DNA of 64,000 nucleotides from Loxodes magnus (taxonomy: Eukaryota; Ciliophora; Karyorelictea; Loxodida; Loxodidae): the NCBI GenBank assembly GCA_946699065.1, contig CAMPDV010000385.1, forward strand, positions 1 to 64,000. The letters run 5' to 3'. The notes beneath the pieces are model-generated. The model had not been told where the DNA came from. It did not search any database and worked only from the letters and a program-made list of their open reading frames with translations. How positions within the stretch are numbered: position 1 is the first letter of the stretch; each line of letters starts with the position of its first letter. Shown here piece by piece: positions 62,210 to 64,000 of this stretch. The translations under genes were made by a program, and so were the position numbers.

Positions 62210-64000
62210 TCAATTAATTAAAATATAATAGTTCCAATATTTAAGAATATTGGGACATAGTTGCAATAGATATAGCTTAAAATATAAATATTACAAATGT
62301 GTTGAAAGATAAAAGTTTGGAAATGCCAAACAAGTCTCTTCTTTTTTTTCCTCTATCATTTATTTTTATTTATTTTCTTAGTAAATTCTTTTTTTTCCTT
62401 CTTGAAACTCTTCTAAAAGCTCATCTTGTAGTTAAAATATTTCAATACGCTTTTTTAGTAATTTAGAATGAAAATTTTTGATTAATTTGCTTATTTTAGG
62501 AATTTGATTCTTTGAAAAATGTTTGTTTATATAGTTTTAGTCATAAAGAATTAGCTTATTCTTGTCTTTTTCTTTAAAAGCTTTATGACTTTCGAATCCC
62601 TCAATAATATCTGCATTTTATTAGCAATAAAAAATATGATTAGTTTCATCAAAGTCTTAGCCACATAACCAAATAATTCTATATCTAACATTAATGTGGC
62701 GATTACTGAGTTCTTATTGAAAGCTATAAGAAAAATTCCTCAATTTATAGATAGAAATAGTCTCTCTAATATAGTGTTTATTATATTTGGTATAAGTAAT
62801 TTCAGGAAATACACTTTAATTATTTTCTATTTAGTCTATAATTATTTTTGCTATTAACGTAAGTGTATTCCTAGAGAGACATTCCATTAAGAATTTATGC
62901 TTTATTTTTTATTTCATGAGTTTATAAAAATCCATATTATTCTAAACATGTGATATGTCAAAATTATACAAATCGATACACTTCTTTATATGTTTCTAGT
63001 ATGATAAATTGAATTTAGGGCCTTTTTCTAATAAAAAAGCAATGTCTGAGACAGGATTTTTTTTTCTGTATAATATTAATTTTTAGTTAAAGTGCATTAA
63101 CTTTTGAGTTGTTATATGTGTATAAGGAAGCCAGTTTAAATCGATAAAACATGACTCTTTGAATGTGAATTCTTAAGATCTAAACGCCTATCTTGAGATA
63201 AGTCTTTGCAATTTTGTTATCTTTTTTTAAATTCCTTTAATTCCAGAAACAGTAGCTCACGGAGTAATATCACTTTCATATTCAACTTTAGGCAAAATAA
63301 AAGTTCTACAAAGATTTTTGAAGCTGAAGAGTGGATATTAATCCATATTTAGAAAGTATTGCAGTTGTTTTTTAAATAGCTATTCAGTATTTGGTAGCTA
63401 CTGCTGTACAATGTAATTTGTAATTTTATTTTATACCTAACTAATATCCTAAATAGGTAATTCTATTATTTCACATTTGGCTACATTAATTGTAAGTTTT
63501 ACTAAATCAAAAACTGTAGATGTAGCTTGTAATAATTTTTAGGCATTTTTCTAGGAAGAAGATATTTGGATTAAGTCGTCAGCGAAGGTTCGTACTACGA
63601 AAGTTTTAGATAATATTTGAAATCCTAATTTCTTCTGATTATCTTCTAGATATCTTATAACAATATCATAGTATAAAATTGCAAGTGCAGGGGCATGGCT
63701 ACTTCATTATAATACTCCATTGTTATATTTAATTGTTCTTGTAAGATATCCATCAATTATAAACTTAGCATCAACATTATCGTAAAAAGGTTCTAGTGCC
63801 AATATTAGGTCCAAAGGTAGCCTAAGTCTTCTAAGATGATCAAAAAGTAATTTCCTAGATATACTATCAAACTCTTTTTCTACATCTATTAAAGTAGCAA
63901 TAATTACTTTTTATGGGACCATCTACGATTCAAGTCTATAATTTACTAAATAGTCCAAATTTGCTAAGTAGTTGAGCGTTTACGAATAAATCCAAATTAG
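62210..64000 (-). CDS. Non-LTR (LINE) reverse transcriptase, partial, open frame
   Basis: A single frame of 597 codons from the window edge to a TGA at 62210-62212, with TAA/TAG as Gln. Palm motif LIDVEKEFDSIS near 63880, GVLQ-x-SSHAPAL near 63700, catalytic box TFADDL (Phe-Ala-Asp-Asp at 63575-63586), KLTINVAKCE near 63500, thumb/connection text ILPKVEYESDITP, and the C-terminal Cys/His stretch LCGQDFDETNHIFYC near 62640-62680. Two internal TGA codons: 63704-63706 in GVLQ-x-SS (Arg in the 25-kb copy, usually Gly) and 63257-63259 in DITP-x-AT, where related elements commonly have Trp. TGG is also used. Residues before the palm lie outside the window. The lack of frameshifts suggests a young element. 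Confidence 0.85.
62234..62253. other. Perfect hairpin near the 3' end of the right-edge LINE
   Basis: CCAATATT-TAAG-AATATTGG, an 8-bp stem with a 4-base loop, lies just upstream of the terminal TGA of the RT frame. It differs in sequence from the GC-rich hairpin of the other elements. It could be a 3' structural signal of this LINE, but AT-rich hairpins also arise by chance. Confidence 0.3.

Noticed and set aside
1-64000. CRISPR array, prophage or bacterial operon
   Set aside because: No regularly spaced short repeats, no Shine-Dalgarno-led gene strings, and the repeats present are eukaryotic retroelements and tandem gene units.

Overview
The window reads as nuclear DNA of a ciliate-like protist. 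It is extremely AT-rich, has almost no usable ORFs under the standard code, and opens into long conserved reading frames once TAA and TAG are read as Gln. In the best frames TGA must also be read as an amino acid, and the evidence points to Trp. Examples are three TGA codons kept at identical places in all seven copies of an F-box/LRR gene, and a retrotransposon zinc knuckle written C-TGA-x-C in one element and C-TGG-x-C in its relative. A further TGA sits at the conserved 3' end of the LRR genes, so TGA may be both sense and stop. Such codes are known from karyorelicts (table 27) and Condylostoma (table 28). The species assignment is inference. No bacterial operon, rRNA, tRNA or CRISPR array was recognised.

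Layout. Seven copies of one minus-strand F-box/leucine-rich-repeat gene recur every 8.4 to 10.6 kb, at about 1.5, 11.7, 20.2, 29.0, 39.3, 47.9 and 56.4 kb. Five are open (610 to 613 codons, N-terminal indels only in multiples of three). The sixth is open but split by a retroposon, and the seventh is frameshifted. Each has the same ~65-bp 5' block with a TATA-like box and the same 3' flank. Beyond that the units differ. Copies 1, 2 and 4 (A, B, A') have one type of upstream flank, filled with small hairpin-tailed retroposons. Copies 5 to 7 (D, E, F) have another, with remnants of further minus-strand genes (called X, Y and Z here, plus a WD40-like one). A second small plus-strand gene family ('gene 2') recurs near 9.8, 18.5, 37.3 and 53.3 kb. 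Positions 1 to ~10.9 kb and 27.5 to ~38.4 kb are near-identical, but patches of the fourth LRR gene look like copy C, which suggests gene conversion.

Mobile DNA. The gaps hold a non-LTR (LINE) community. An intact-frame reverse transcriptase lies at the right edge (minus strand, cut by the window end). Decayed RT copies lie at ~25.3-26.5 and ~60.8-61.9 kb, and 5'-truncated 3' ends at ~5.1-6.2 and ~32.6-33.6 kb. Several elements of about 840-950 bp encode only ORF1 (coiled coil plus CCHC knuckle). There are SINE-like pieces and one GC-rich 308-bp retroposon. Paralogous empty sites within the tandem array show many insertions directly, with 12 to 17-bp target-site duplications. An imperfect GC-rich hairpin recurs at the 3' ends of LINE and SINE-like pieces and may be a shared reverse-transcriptase recognition tail.
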